The notes below the pieces were generated by a model that did no database searches, had not been told where the DNA came from, and saw only the letters and a program-made list of their open reading frames with translations. A DNA stretch of 21,781 bases from Thermohalobaculum sp050331395 (GTDB lineage: Bacteria > Pseudomonadota > Alphaproteobacteria > Rhodobacterales > Rhodobacteraceae): NCBI GenBank assembly GCA_050331395.1, contig JBHJGX010000042.1:1-21781 (forward strand), read 5' to 3'. The translations under genes were made by a program, and so were the position numbers. Numbering within the stretch: position 1 is the first letter of the stretch; each line of letters starts with the position of its first letter. Positions 1 to 7,776 of this stretch are shown piece after piece.

Positions 1-564
1 GGCTCGCCGCGCTGGGTTTGGCAACCCCATTTTAAAAATCCATTGAACGGCCAAAAGCGCAAGAGCCAGGCCGAGGCAAAGGCGGGTCCAGACGGGCGCG
101 TCCTCGGGCAGGATCACCGTGGTGCCAATCCGCGCCTCAAAGCCCGCAAGCCATTGCAGCGCCATAAACCCGATGGGGTAGAGAAAGCCGAGCAGGAGGC
201 AGAGTTTGAATAGCGGCCAGCCGAAGGGATTTTCCGCTGCCCGCCGGGCCCGTTCGGCGTCCGGGTCGATATCCGGTATCAGCGCACTGTCGATCCGCTC
301 CAGCGCACAGCCGAGCACCCGGTGGTAGGTCTCGTTCACCAGGCTCGGCCACCAGCGGTAGTCCCGCCGCCGCCTGAGCGCCTTGTCGCCCAGAAGAGCG
401 CGCAGGCGCTCGACCCCCAGCGCGCTGTCGAGCTGGAGCCGCACCGCCCAATAAAGCAGTATCGTCCCGATGCCCGCGCCAATCAGTGGATCGGCCGCAT
501 AGCCTCCGAGGCTTGCGCCGAGGCCGCCGAACCACGCGCCGATTGTCTGCAGATCGAGTTTCAA
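1..564 (-). CDS. Membrane protein of unknown function, 3' part missing (runs off left edge)
   Basis: An open frame of 188 codons runs from a TTG at 564 to the window edge without a stop. I do not recognise the family. The visible part has a Gly/Ala-rich hydrophobic segment at about residues 8-42, a basic and aromatic stretch (RRRRDYRWWPSL, about 65-76), and two more probable membrane spans at about 117-141 and 159-177. Codons favour G/C at third positions like the neighbours, which supports coding. No in-frame ATG or GTG lies between the acpS stop (630-628) and this TTG, so TTG is the likely start; a G-rich stretch 7 or so bases upstream could serve as ribosome binding site. A 10-codon ORF (593-561, MIATIAGGVI) ends in the TTGA that overlaps this start and might couple translation. 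In related genomes lepB is often found after acpS; this protein is not LepB. A large C-terminal domain may lie outside the window. Confidence 0.6.
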   Translation of the reverse strand, partial: MKLDLQTIGAWFGGLGASLGGYAADPLIGAGIGTILLYWAVRLQLDSALGVERLRALLGDKALRRRRDYRWWPSLVNETYHRVLGCALERIDSALIPDIDPDAERARRAAENPFGWPLFKLCLLLGFLYPIGFMALQWLAGFEARIGTTVILPEDAPVWTRLCLGLALALLAVQWIFKMGLPNPARRA

Positions 565-627
565 ATCACGCCCCCCGCAATGGTCGCGATCATGGCGGCC
601 CGACAGGCAGGCGGCAAGGCCCGCGGC

Positions 628-1053
628 TCAGGGCAGGCGGGGGAGCGGCGGGGTGCCCGGGGGGACGGCCTCGATCACGACGAAGGCCTGGGCATAGGGG
701 TGATCGTCGGTGAGCGTCAGGTGGATACGGGCCGCGTGCCCCTCGGGCGTCAACGCCCGGAGCCGCTCGGCCGCCCCGCCCGCAAGGGTCATCGTCGGCT
801 GACCGGTCGGCAGGTTCACGACCCCCATCTCGCGCCAGGCGATGCCCATCCGGAGCCCGGTGCCGAGCGCTTTCGAGCAGGCCTCCTTGGCCGCCCAGCG
901 CTTGGCGTAGGAGGCCGCCCGTTCGCGCCGCCGCTCCGAGATCGTCTGTTCCGTCTCGGTGAAGACCCGCTGAACGAAGCGCTCGCCGAACCGCTCCAGG
1001 GTGCGTTCGATCCGGCGGATATCGGCGAGATCCGCGCCGATGCCGAGGATCAC
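628..1053 (-). CDS. acpS: Holo-[acyl-carrier-protein] synthase AcpS
   Basis: AcpS transfers 4'-phosphopantetheine from CoA to a serine of apo-acyl carrier protein, making the active carrier for fatty acid synthesis in the cytoplasm. The 141-residue product has the family's opening ILGIGADLADIRRI with the magnesium-binding Asp8, and the second signature RWAAKEACSKALGTG at about residues 52-66 with Glu57. It ends with the expected ITLT-like strand (IHLTLTDDHPYAQAFVVIE). The start is GTG at 1053; its TGA-containing overlap with the stop of the upstream LysE-type gene (1052-1050) suggests translational coupling. Length is normal for the family, with a short Pro-rich C-terminal tail (PPGTPPLPRLP). 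The frame stays open upstream to 1755, but the extra residues are the shadow of the LysE gene and are not counted. Confidence 0.95.
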   Translation of the reverse strand: MILGIGADLADIRRIERTLERFGERFVQRVFTETEQTISERRRERAASYAKRWAAKEACSKALGTGLRMGIAWREMGVVNLPTGQPTMTLAGGAAERLRALTPEGHAARIHLTLTDDHPYAQAFVVIEAVPPGTPPLPRLP

Positions 1054-1676
1054 GCGGGCCCTGCCGTCACGAGCGCGATCGCCGCACCGCCGAAGAGAAG
1101 GCCGAAGGCCCCCTCGATCCAGCGCCGAGCCCGCAGGTAGCGGGCCATCATGCTCGGCCGCGAGAAGAGGAGCGCATAGCCGAAAAAGACAAGCACCGAG
1201 CCGGTCAGCAGGAGCAGCCAGACCCCGATGATGGTGCTCGGCCCGGCCCCCACGGGCACGGCCACGGCGAAGACGGCGCCCCAGGAGAAGATCGCCTTTG
1301 GGTTGGTCAGATGCAGCAAGAGCCCATGCACGAAGGCGCGCTCCGGGCGTGTGCTCGGCAGGGCGGCCGCGTTCGGCAGGGACGAGGGCCGCAGTGCCGA
1401 GCGCAGGGAACGCAAGGCAAGCCACATGATGTAGGCCGCCCCGACATAGCGCAGGGTCTCGGCGAGCCAGACCTCGGCAAGCATCGCCGCCCCGAGGCCA
1501 AGCCCCGCCGCCACCCCCCAGGCGGCGGATCCGGTCACGATGCCCGCCGCGAGGGCCATTGCGGTGGGCCGGCCGCGGCGCATGCCCGTCCCGGCAAGGG
1601 CCAGGGTTGCAGGCCCCGGGCTGGCGCCGCCCAGAACCCAGGCCAGCCAGAGCACCGCGAGCTCGACACCGCTCAT
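1050..1676 (-). CDS. LysE/RhtB-family amino acid exporter
   Basis: This 208-residue inner-membrane protein belongs to the LysE superfamily of small amino acid (or related metabolite) exporters. The N-terminal helix is followed by the family hallmark GGASPGPATLALAGTGMRRG at about residues 16-35, then four or five more hydrophobic segments, with the typical AYIMWLALRSLRS helix and an HLTNPKAIFSW motif (TNPK is common in the family). ATG at 1676 overlaps the TGA of pdxJ (ATGA at 1676-1673), and its own stop overlaps the acpS GTG, so it is locked between the two by overlapping codons on both sides. The exported substrate cannot be told from sequence. In many alphaproteobacteria pdxJ and acpS are direct neighbours, so this looks like an insertion into a conserved pair. 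Confidence 0.88.
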   Translation of the reverse strand: MSGVELAVLWLAWVLGGASPGPATLALAGTGMRRGRPTAMALAAGIVTGSAAWGVAAGLGLGAAMLAEVWLAETLRYVGAAYIMWLALRSLRSALRPSSLPNAAALPSTRPERAFVHGLLLHLTNPKAIFSWGAVFAVAVPVGAGPSTIIGVWLLLLTGSVLVFFGYALLFSRPSMMARYLRARRWIEGAFGLLFGGAAIALVTAGPA

Positions 1677-2473
1677 GCCGGGCCGGCCGCCGCGGCTGTT
1701 GCGCGGGCCGTATCCATGCGGGTGCGCATCTCGGCGATGGCAGCGTCGAGGCCAAGGAAGATCGCCTCGCCCATGAGGAAATGGCCGATATTCAGCTCGA
1801 CCACCTCGGGGATCGCGGCGATCGGCCCGACGGTCTCGAACGATAGGCCGTGGCCCGCATGGACCTCGAGCCCGAGGCCGTGGGCGTGAGTGGCCATCTC
1901 TGCGAGACGGGCGGCCTCGGCATCGCGCTCGGCGATCCGGCCTTCGGCGTGGAAGTCGCAATAGGCGCCGGTGTGGAGCTCGACCACGGCGGCGCCGATG
2001 CGGGCGGCGGCCTCGACCTGGCGCCGGTCGGCGGCGATGAAGATCGAGACCCGACAGCCGGCCTCGGCCAAGGGCGCGATGAAATGGGCGAGCCGGTTCT
2101 CGTCGGCGGCTACTTCGAGGCCGCCCTCGGTCGTGCGCTCCTGGCGGCGTTCGGGCACGATGCAGACCGCATGGGGGCGGTGGCGAAGGGCGATCGCCTG
2201 CATCTCTTCGGTTGCGGCCATCTCGAAATTGAGCGGGCGGGAAAGCGCGGCGGTCAGCCGGGCGATGTCGTCGTCAGAGATATGGCGACGGTCCTCGCGC
2301 AGATGCGCGGTGATGCCGTCCGCGCCGGCGGCTTCGGCGAGCTTGGCCGCGCGCACCGGGTCGGGATGGGCGCCGCCGCGGGCGTTTCGCACCGTCGCCA
2401 CATGGTCGATATTGACGCCGAGGCGGAGGGGCCGGAGGGCCGGGCCGTCGGTGGTGTCGGTCGCGTCAGGCAT
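1673..2473 (-). CDS. pdxJ: Pyridoxine 5'-phosphate synthase PdxJ
   Basis: PdxJ condenses 1-deoxyxylulose 5-phosphate with 3-amino-2-oxopropyl phosphate to make pyridoxine 5'-phosphate, the last ring-forming step of DXP-dependent vitamin B6 synthesis. The 266-residue TIM barrel shows the family blocks in order: RLGVNIDHVATVRNARGG (about 17-34), the catalytic HLREDRRHI (57-65), NFEMA with Glu84, the HTGAYCDF loop (167-174), the catalytic HAGHGL (205-210) and the phosphate-binding ELNIGHFLMGEA (226-237). The start at 2473 gives an N-terminus close to the family norm with about 15 extra residues; an ATG further upstream would only add a shadow of the DUF2062 gene. It overlaps the DUF2062 stop by 8 bases and its own stop overlaps the LysE-type start, so it sits in a tightly packed operon. 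Confidence 0.96.
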   Translation of the reverse strand: MPDATDTTDGPALRPLRLGVNIDHVATVRNARGGAHPDPVRAAKLAEAAGADGITAHLREDRRHISDDDIARLTAALSRPLNFEMAATEEMQAIALRHRPHAVCIVPERRQERTTEGGLEVAADENRLAHFIAPLAEAGCRVSIFIAADRRQVEAAARIGAAVVELHTGAYCDFHAEGRIAERDAEAARLAEMATHAHGLGLEVHAGHGLSFETVGPIAAIPEVVELNIGHFLMGEAIFLGLDAAIAEMRTRMDTARATAAAAGPA

Positions 2474-3140
2474 TGTCGCCCTCCGTATCGTGGATCGCAT
2501 AGGCGGCCTGTTCTCGGTCGGCTTCACGGCGTCGGGCGGCTGCGCGCTCGTCGAACCGCCGTTGCCGGGCGGCCTGATAGGCGGCGACGAGCGGCCAGAG
2601 CAGCACATAGGTGCCGGCGCCTGCCAGAAATCCCCAAACCGCCCCGCCAACGAGGTAGGGCAGAAAGAGGTCGTGGAAAAAGGTCAAAAGCCCCGTCGGT
2701 TCCGCCGGTCCGAGGCCGACCCAGCTTTTTAGCGTGGCCCAGAGCCCGTCGAAGGCCGTGCCGAAGGCGTCCCAGACCGCGTCGATATTCGATCCGTTCG
2801 CGCGTTGGCCCAGGATCCACCGGCCGAGCCACAGGCTCGAAGACGCGATGAGCGTGATCGTGAACGGGTTGCCGACGATGGTGCCTGCGAGTGCTGCGAA
2901 CATGTTCGCCCGCAAGATCCAGGCGAAGAACGCGGCGACGAAGAAGTGCAGGGTGAAGAACGGCGTGAACGAGGCGAACGCCCCGCAAGCAAAGCCGAGC
3001 GCAATCCGGTGCGGCGTGTCCGGAAGCCGCTTCATGCGCTGTTTGATATAGCCGACACCCCGCCAGAACCCCTTGCGCGGGTAGAGGAAGTTGCGCGTGC
3101 GATCCCAGAAGGTCTCTTTGTTTCGGCGTCCAAATACCAT
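2466..3140 (-). CDS. DUF2062 family inner-membrane protein
   Basis: A 224-residue protein that matches the DUF2062 pattern: a basic N-terminal segment (FLYPRKGFWRGVGYIKQRMKRL), then the conserved TPHRIALGFACGAFASFTPFFTLHF (about 42-66), hydrophobic segments through 115, and GNPFTITLI as a second recognisable block. The C-terminus has two more probable membrane helices and a charged tail. The biochemical function of the family is not known. The conserved placement between rsh and pdxJ is common in alphaproteobacteria. Two adjacent ATG codons lie at 3143 and 3140; AAGGA stands 7 bases before the second and only 4 before the first, so 3140 is preferred. It overlaps pdxJ by 8 bases. Confidence 0.9.
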   Translation of the reverse strand: MVFGRRNKETFWDRTRNFLYPRKGFWRGVGYIKQRMKRLPDTPHRIALGFACGAFASFTPFFTLHFFVAAFFAWILRANMFAALAGTIVGNPFTITLIASSSLWLGRWILGQRANGSNIDAVWDAFGTAFDGLWATLKSWVGLGPAEPTGLLTFFHDLFLPYLVGGAVWGFLAGAGTYVLLWPLVAAYQAARQRRFDERAAARRREADREQAAYAIHDTEGDNA

Positions 3141-3194
3141 CATACCGTCCTTGGCCCGGTCGACCGGTCCCCACGCCCGCCCGCCGCCGGCTGC

Positions 3195-5387
3195 TCAATG
3201 CCGTTTCTCCGACACGCTGCCAAGGGGCAGCGGGGAGAGCCCGCGCGGCGGCCCGAGCGCCGTGCCGTCGGATTTGCCGAGCCATCGTTTCGCCTGACTT
3301 ACATAAGTCTGAGCGGTCAGCGCGGTAAGGATATCGCCGAGGTGTTTCGCATCTCTGACCTCGAGATCGATGCTCATGAAGAAATAATCGGGTTTGCGGT
3401 CGGAGATCACCAGATTGTCGATGTTCGCCCGCTGTTCGCCGATCAAGGTGCAGACGGAGCCGAGCGCGCCCGGCTGGTTGGCGAGCGTTACGGCGATCCG
3501 GACCAGGTTGTCGGGGGACGCCGAGGCTTCGGGGTGCCAACGCAGATCCACCCAGCGGTCGAGTGCGTCCTCGAAGTCCTCGAGCAGCGGGCACGAGATA
3601 TCGTGGACCTCGACACCGCCGTGGCGGGCAAGGCCGATGATGCGGTCCCCGGGCACGGGAAAACAGCCCGTGCAATAGCGCACCGCCTGGCGTTTCGACA
3701 GGCCGCGGATCCGGACGGGCGGCGGGCTCGACGGCGTGGGCGTGAGCACCTCCTTGGGTTGGTCCGGATAGACTGCGCCGACCACCGCGATCCCGGTCGT
3801 CTCGCCCCGCGCGAGGGCGGCCAGAAGCGCCTCGGGGCCGGGAAAGCCGAGCTTGCGCGCCGCTGCCGCATAGGCCTTGTCGCTACCCGAGCGCCCCGCG
3901 TGGGCAAAGGCTTGTTCGGCGATTTCGCGGCCGAGGGTCACTTGCTCGTCGCGGAGCTGTTCGCGAAGCGCGCGCCGGATCGAGGCCTTTGCGCGGCCGG
4001 TCTCGGCGATCTCCATCCAGGCGGGACTTGGTCGCTGGCCCGAGGCGGTGACGATCTCGACCTGTTGGCCGTTTCTCAGCCGCGTCCAGAGGGGGACCCG
4101 GTGGCCGTCCACCAGCGCCGCTGCGCAGCGATCGCCGACATTCGTGTGGATCGCATAGGCGAAATCGATCGCCGTCGCCCCCCGCGGCAGGCCGACCACA
4201 TCGCCTTTGGGCGTAAAGCAGAAGACCTGATCGGTGAACATGTCGAGCTTGACGTGCTCCAGGAACTCTGCCGGTTCGTCGCCTTTCTCGAGCCGGGCGA
4301 CCAGGCTTCGGAGCCACTTGAACGGGTCGACGGCGAACGGGTTCTCTTGGCGCGCGCCGTCTTTATAGGCCCAATGCGCAGCGACCCCGCTCTCGGCGAC
4401 GTCGTTCATCTCTTCGGTGCGGATCTGCATTTCGACCCGCATTCCCTCTGGCCCGTAGACTGTGGTGTGGATCGAGCGATAGCCGTTCGCTTTCGGCCCG
4501 GAGACGTAATCCTTGAACCGCCCGGGCACTGCCCGCCATGAGCGGTGGACCGCCCCGAGTGCGCGGTAGCAGTCGTCTTCGCTCTCCACGATCAGCCGAA
4601 AGCCGTAGATGTCCGAGAGTTGGGAGAACGAGGTCTGCTTTTCCTCCATCTTGCGCCAGATCGCATAGGGGCGTTTTTCGCGGCCCTTGACCCGGCCGGC
4701 GATGCCCGCATCGGCAAGGACCGCGTCGAGGATCTCGACGATCTTCGGCACGATGTCGCCGGTTTCTCGTCGCAGTTTGACGAAACGGCGCATCAGCGAA
4801 GTGCGGGCCTCTGGGTTGAGCACCTCGAAGGCCAGGTCTTCGAGTTGCTCGCGCATCGACTGCATGCCCATGCGCCCGGCGAGCGGGGCATAGATCTCCA
4901 TGGTTTCGCGGGCGATGCGCTGGCGCTTTTCGGTGGGCAAATGCGTGATCGTGCGCATGTTGTGCAGTCGGTCGGCGAGCTTGACCAGGATCACCCGCAC
5001 GTCCTTTGCCATGGCGAGCAGCAATTTGCGGAAGTTCTCGGCCTGTGCGCTCTCCGTCGAGGACAGCTCGAGCTTGGTCAATTTCGTGACACCGTCGACG
5101 AGTTGCGCGATCTCGGTACCGAAGAGTCGGTCGATTTCGTCCCGCGTTGCGGCGGTATCTTCGATGGTATCGTGCAAGAGTGCCGTGACGATGGTCGCGT
5201 CGTCGAGCCGAAGGTCCGTCAAGATTGCGGCGACCTCGACCGGATGGCCGAAATAGGGCTCGCCGCTCGCGCGCCGCTGATTGGCATGCGCCCGAGCGCC
5301 GAAGACATAGGCGCGGTTGAGGAGCGCCTCATCCGTTTCGGGGTTGTAGGCCTTGACCCGTTCGACCAGCTCGAATTGGCGTATCAC
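3195..5387 (-). CDS. rsh: Bifunctional (p)ppGpp synthetase/hydrolase Rsh
   Basis: Long Rel/SpoT-type enzyme (730 residues) that makes and degrades the stringent-response alarmone (p)ppGpp. Visible domains in order: the HD hydrolase with HDTIED at 72-77 and KLADRLHNMRT at about 136-146; the nucleotidyltransferase with RLIVESEDDCY (264-274) and KDYVSGPKANGYRSIHT (292-308) and EMQIRT (319-324); a TGS domain from about 388 (VFCFTPKGDVVGLPRGATAI); and a C-terminal ACT domain at about 650-720. The HD residues are intact and the synthetase loop reads RFKD (290-293), the R-x-K-D form of bifunctional enzymes rather than the E-x-D-D form of RelA, so both activities are expected. The start is GTG at 5387 and matches the usual N-terminus; no strong ribosome binding site is visible. 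It lies 52 bases after rpoZ, as in the rpoZ-spoT arrangement of other proteobacteria. Confidence 0.96.
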   Translation of the reverse strand: MIRQFELVERVKAYNPETDEALLNRAYVFGARAHANQRRASGEPYFGHPVEVAAILTDLRLDDATIVTALLHDTIEDTAATRDEIDRLFGTEIAQLVDGVTKLTKLELSSTESAQAENFRKLLLAMAKDVRVILVKLADRLHNMRTITHLPTEKRQRIARETMEIYAPLAGRMGMQSMREQLEDLAFEVLNPEARTSLMRRFVKLRRETGDIVPKIVEILDAVLADAGIAGRVKGREKRPYAIWRKMEEKQTSFSQLSDIYGFRLIVESEDDCYRALGAVHRSWRAVPGRFKDYVSGPKANGYRSIHTTVYGPEGMRVEMQIRTEEMNDVAESGVAAHWAYKDGARQENPFAVDPFKWLRSLVARLEKGDEPAEFLEHVKLDMFTDQVFCFTPKGDVVGLPRGATAIDFAYAIHTNVGDRCAAALVDGHRVPLWTRLRNGQQVEIVTASGQRPSPAWMEIAETGRAKASIRRALREQLRDEQVTLGREIAEQAFAHAGRSGSDKAYAAAARKLGFPGPEALLAALARGETTGIAVVGAVYPDQPKEVLTPTPSSPPPVRIRGLSKRQAVRYCTGCFPVPGDRIIGLARHGGVEVHDISCPLLEDFEDALDRWVDLRWHPEASASPDNLVRIAVTLANQPGALGSVCTLIGEQRANIDNLVISDRKPDYFFMSIDLEVRDAKHLGDILTALTAQTYVSQAKRWLGKSDGTALGPPRGLSPLPLGSVSEKRH

Positions 5388-5439
5388 GTGGGATCAGGGC
5401 CGCTGCCGAGCGCCTTTGACTGGGGCGCTGCGTTCTGAA

Positions 5440-5796
5440 TTATTTGCCCTGTTCGGCCATGAGCGCGCGAAGAAACTTCTCCTCGTCGAGATCGTCCGCC
5501 GGCGGGGTCATGCGGTCGCCTTCGGCCGCCATCAGCTGGGCCATGTTGTCTTCCTCGGGCTCGTCCACCTCGATATGGCGCTGATGGCTCTGGATCGCTT
5601 GTTCGCGCAGGGCGTCGGTCGTCACCGTCTCGGCGGCGATTTCGCGAAGCGCGACGACAGGGTTTTTGTCGTTTTCGCGATCGACGGTGATCGGGGCGCC
5701 CGATGCGATCTCCCGCGCTCGGTGCGCCGCGAGCATCACGAGGTCGAACCGGCTGTCGACTTTATCGATGCAATCTTCGACGGTCACGCGGGCCAT
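5440..5796 (-). CDS. rpoZ: DNA-directed RNA polymerase omega subunit
   Basis: The omega subunit helps assemble RNA polymerase by holding the beta-prime subunit and forms part of a ppGpp-binding site. The 118-residue product opens with MARVTVEDCIDKVDSRFDLV, followed by the conserved AAHRAREIASGA and NPVVALREIA blocks; the acidic tail after residue 80 is typical of alphaproteobacterial omega. The ATG at 5796 is preceded by AAGGAG with an 8-base spacing, which decides the start over a GTG three codons upstream. The N-terminal Met-Ala-Arg, known in E. coli as important for ppGpp binding, is kept. It sits directly upstream of rsh, placing a target of the alarmone and its synthetase in one unit. 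Confidence 0.95.
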   Translation of the reverse strand: MARVTVEDCIDKVDSRFDLVMLAAHRAREIASGAPITVDRENDKNPVVALREIAAETVTTDALREQAIQSHQRHIEVDEPEEDNMAQLMAAEGDRMTPPADDLDEEKFLRALMAEQGK

Positions 5797-5874
5797 GGGC
5801 AGCACTCCTTCGAGGCGTTGGTCGTAGGGTCAACCTTTACTGTCGCCGACTGGCGCGAAAAACGCATGGGCGGG

Positions 5875-6438
5875 TCACGCCAGCGGGCGCACCGCGCGTC
5901 GGTCCGCCTCCGGCAGCCGGGCGGCCATCTCCGCTACCGTGAGCCCGAGGACCGGATGCCGCCAGTCCGGTGCGATGTCGAGGAGGGGCACGAGGACGAA
6001 CGCGCGCTCCTGCAGCCGCGGATGGGGCAGGATCAAGTGCTCGGGGGTCGTGCACTGCGCCATGTCGGGGCCGAGCGCCACCCATCGGGCCTGGGTCTGC
6101 GCATCCGGCCTCACCCTGTCGCCGGCTGCGATGAGGTCCAGATCGCAAGACCGCGGCGCCCAGCGGGCGTCCCGGGTCCGGCCGAGGGCTGCTTCCACCG
6201 CGTGCAGTGCGGCGAGCGTTTCCTCCGGACTTCGCGATGTGTCCAACAATGCGGCAGAATTCACGAAGGCAGGACCACTTCCCGCTGGGACTGCCGGTGT
6301 GGTATACCATTGTGAAACGCGCGTTGGCGTGATTTGGTAAAGATCGGCAAGGAAGCGCAGGGCACTTTCGAGCGTCTCGCGCGGATCGGATGAGGAGCCG
6401 GGTATATTTGCGCCGAGCGCAATGATCATTTGGGGCAT
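5875..6438 (-). CDS. folK: 2-amino-4-hydroxy-6-hydroxymethyldihydropteridine diphosphokinase
   Basis: FolK transfers pyrophosphate from ATP to 6-hydroxymethyl-dihydropterin, an early step of folate synthesis. The product (187 residues from the chosen start) has the opening IIALGANIPG, then the pterin-binding stretch VSQWYTTPAVPAGSGPAFVNSAA, GRTRDARWAPRSCDLDLIAAGD (equivalent to the family's R-x(3)-R-W-x-R-x(2)-D-[IL]-D-[IL] signature, with the metal-binding aspartates in DLD) and LPHPRLQERAFVLVPL. The start is uncertain: ATG at 6459, 6438 and 6429 are all in frame and none has a good ribosome binding site; 6438 puts the family motif close to the N-terminus. The gene is divergent from the NYN-domain gene and 78 bases before rpoZ. 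Confidence 0.93.
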   Translation of the reverse strand: MPQMIIALGANIPGSSSDPRETLESALRFLADLYQITPTRVSQWYTTPAVPAGSGPAFVNSAALLDTSRSPEETLAALHAVEAALGRTRDARWAPRSCDLDLIAAGDRVRPDAQTQARWVALGPDMAQCTTPEHLILPHPRLQERAFVLVPLLDIAPDWRHPVLGLTVAEMAARLPEADRRAVRPLA

Positions 6439-6512
6439 AGGAGACTTGGCATCCCTCATCGCCTCGGCTAGGCAACGGCAGTTCGAATCGGAGGCTGGGC
6501 GTTGGCCGCCAA

Positions 6513-6541
6513 GTTATGGCAGCACCGGCCTCCACAACCAA
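6513..6541 (-). promoter_or_regulatory. Possible sigma-70-like promoter for folK
   Basis: On the minus strand TTGGTT (6541-6536) and CATAAC (6518-6513) are separated by 17 bases, within the folK/NYN divergent gap. The -35 keeps only TTG of the consensus and the -10 matches 4 of 6, so this is a weak candidate. It overlaps the leader of the divergent gene. Confidence 0.25.
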
Positions 6542-6557
6542 GACACCAGAGGAAACC

Positions 6558-7124
6558 ATGTTTTACCGCGACGAGCGCTTGGCCCTGTTTATCGACGGCT
6601 CTAACCTATATGCCGCGACCAAAGCATTGGGCTTCGATATTGACTACAAGCTTCTTCGATCAGAATTCGCTCGGCGTGGTAAGCTTGTCAGAGCGTTTTA
6701 CTACACAGCCCTGATCGAGAACGAAGAATATTCGCCGATCCGACCATTGGTCGATTGGCTCGACTATAACGGTTTCAATCTTGTGACAAAGCCGGCAAAG
6801 GAGTTCACCGACTCGACAGGTCGGCGAAAAGTCAAGGGAAATATGGATATCGAGCTCGCGATCGACGCCATGGAGATGGCCGATCATGTGGAGCATATCG
6901 TCCTTTTCTCCGGCGACGGCGATTTTCGCCCGCTGGTCGGCGCGCTCCAGCGCAAAGGCGTCCGCGTCTCGGTGGTCTCGACGATCCGGTCGCAGCCGCC
7001 GATGATCGCCGACGATCTTCGCCGTCAGGCAGACAATTTCATCGAACTCGAGGAACTCCGTGAGGTGATCGGCCGTCCGCCCCGTCCGCAGGCCGTGGCC
7101 GCGGGCGGCGATGACGAGGGCTGA
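6558..7124 (+). CDS. LabA-like NYN domain protein (PIN-fold, putative ribonuclease)
   Basis: A 188-residue NYN-domain (DUF88, LabA-like) protein. NYN domains have a PIN-like nuclease fold that binds a metal ion through conserved acidic residues; several members act on RNA, but the role of this bacterial branch is not settled. The four expected acidic positions are visible: Asp13 in ALFIDGSNLY, Asp97 and Asp103 in KGNMDIELAIDAM, and Asp120/Asp122 in LFSGDGDFRPLV. The end (ADNFIELEELRE) also fits the family. ATG at 6558 has AGAGG 5 bases upstream and gives the family N-terminus MFYRDERLALF; an ATG at 6516 would add 14 residues with no similarity. It is divergent from folK, a common arrangement in alphaproteobacteria, and overlaps the next gene by 14 bases. 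Confidence 0.92.
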   Translation: MFYRDERLALFIDGSNLYAATKALGFDIDYKLLRSEFARRGKLVRAFYYTALIENEEYSPIRPLVDWLDYNGFNLVTKPAKEFTDSTGRRKVKGNMDIELAIDAMEMADHVEHIVLFSGDGDFRPLVGALQRKGVRVSVVSTIRSQPPMIADDLRRQADNFIELEELREVIGRPPRPQAVAAGGDDEG

Positions 7125-7776
7125 AGAGCCCGATCAGACCGAGACGACGGCTGCGGCCGAGCCGCCGCGGGACTGCGCCCTCTGTCCCCGGCTCGTTGCC
7201 TATCGCCGCGCAAACCGCACCGCCGAACCGGATTGGTGGAACGGCGCGGTTCCGAGCTTCGGCAGCCCCGATGCACGCCTTTTGATCGTCGGTCTCGCGC
7301 CCGGGCGCACGGGAGCGAACCGGACCGGGCGGCCCTTTACCGGCGATTGGGCCGGGGATCTGCTCTACGCCACGCTCACGGAGTTGGGTCTGGCCGCGGG
7401 AACCTATGCCGCCCGCCCAGACGACGGGCTGACACTTCGCAAGACGATGATCACCAACGCGCTCCGCTGCGCTCCGCCTGAGAACAAGCCCGTTGCCGCT
7501 GAGACCGCGGCCTGCCGAGACTTTCTCGCCGCCCGCATCGCAGCGCTTCCCGACCTGGTCGCGATCGTCACCCTCGGCCGGATCGCCCACGACAGCACGC
7601 TCCGCGCCTTGGGCGAGCGCCCGGCCGCGCATCGCTTCGCCCACGGAGCCGAGACGCGCGTGGGCGGGATCCAAATCTTTGCGAGTTATCACTGCTCGCG
7701 CTATAACACGCAAACCGGGCGACTGACGGCGGAGATGTTCCGCGATGTGCTCGAACGGGCGCGCGCGGCGATCTAG
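7111..7776 (+). CDS. Family 5 (UdgB-type) uracil-DNA glycosylase, 4Fe-4S
   Basis: Uracil-DNA glycosylases remove uracil from DNA and start base excision repair. This 221-residue protein fits family 5 (UdgB) rather than family 4: motif 1 is GLAPGRTGANRTGRPFTGD (61-79), where family 4 has GEAPG with a downstream Glu, and motif 3 is SYHCSRYNTQTGRLT (192-206), the long form with TGRLT seen in UdgB. His194 is the conserved motif histidine. Four cysteines fit a 4Fe-4S cluster: Cys22 and Cys25 (DCALCPRLVAYR), Cys120 and Cys135. The N-terminal 20 residues are acidic and unconserved. ATG at 7111 lies inside the end of the NYN gene, so the two are probably translated together. UdgB enzymes of known type can also act on hypoxanthine and other deaminated bases; whether this one does is unknown. 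Confidence 0.88.
   Translation: MTRAEEPDQTETTAAAEPPRDCALCPRLVAYRRANRTAEPDWWNGAVPSFGSPDARLLIVGLAPGRTGANRTGRPFTGDWAGDLLYATLTELGLAAGTYAARPDDGLTLRKTMITNALRCAPPENKPVAAETAACRDFLAARIAALPDLVAIVTLGRIAHDSTLRALGERPAAHRFAHGAETRVGGIQIFASYHCSRYNTQTGRLTAEMFRDVLERARAAI

Noticed and set aside
2805..4541. 578-codon plus-strand open frame
   Set aside because: It is the mirror of rsh and the DUF2062 gene; composition and lack of any recognisable motif fit a shadow.
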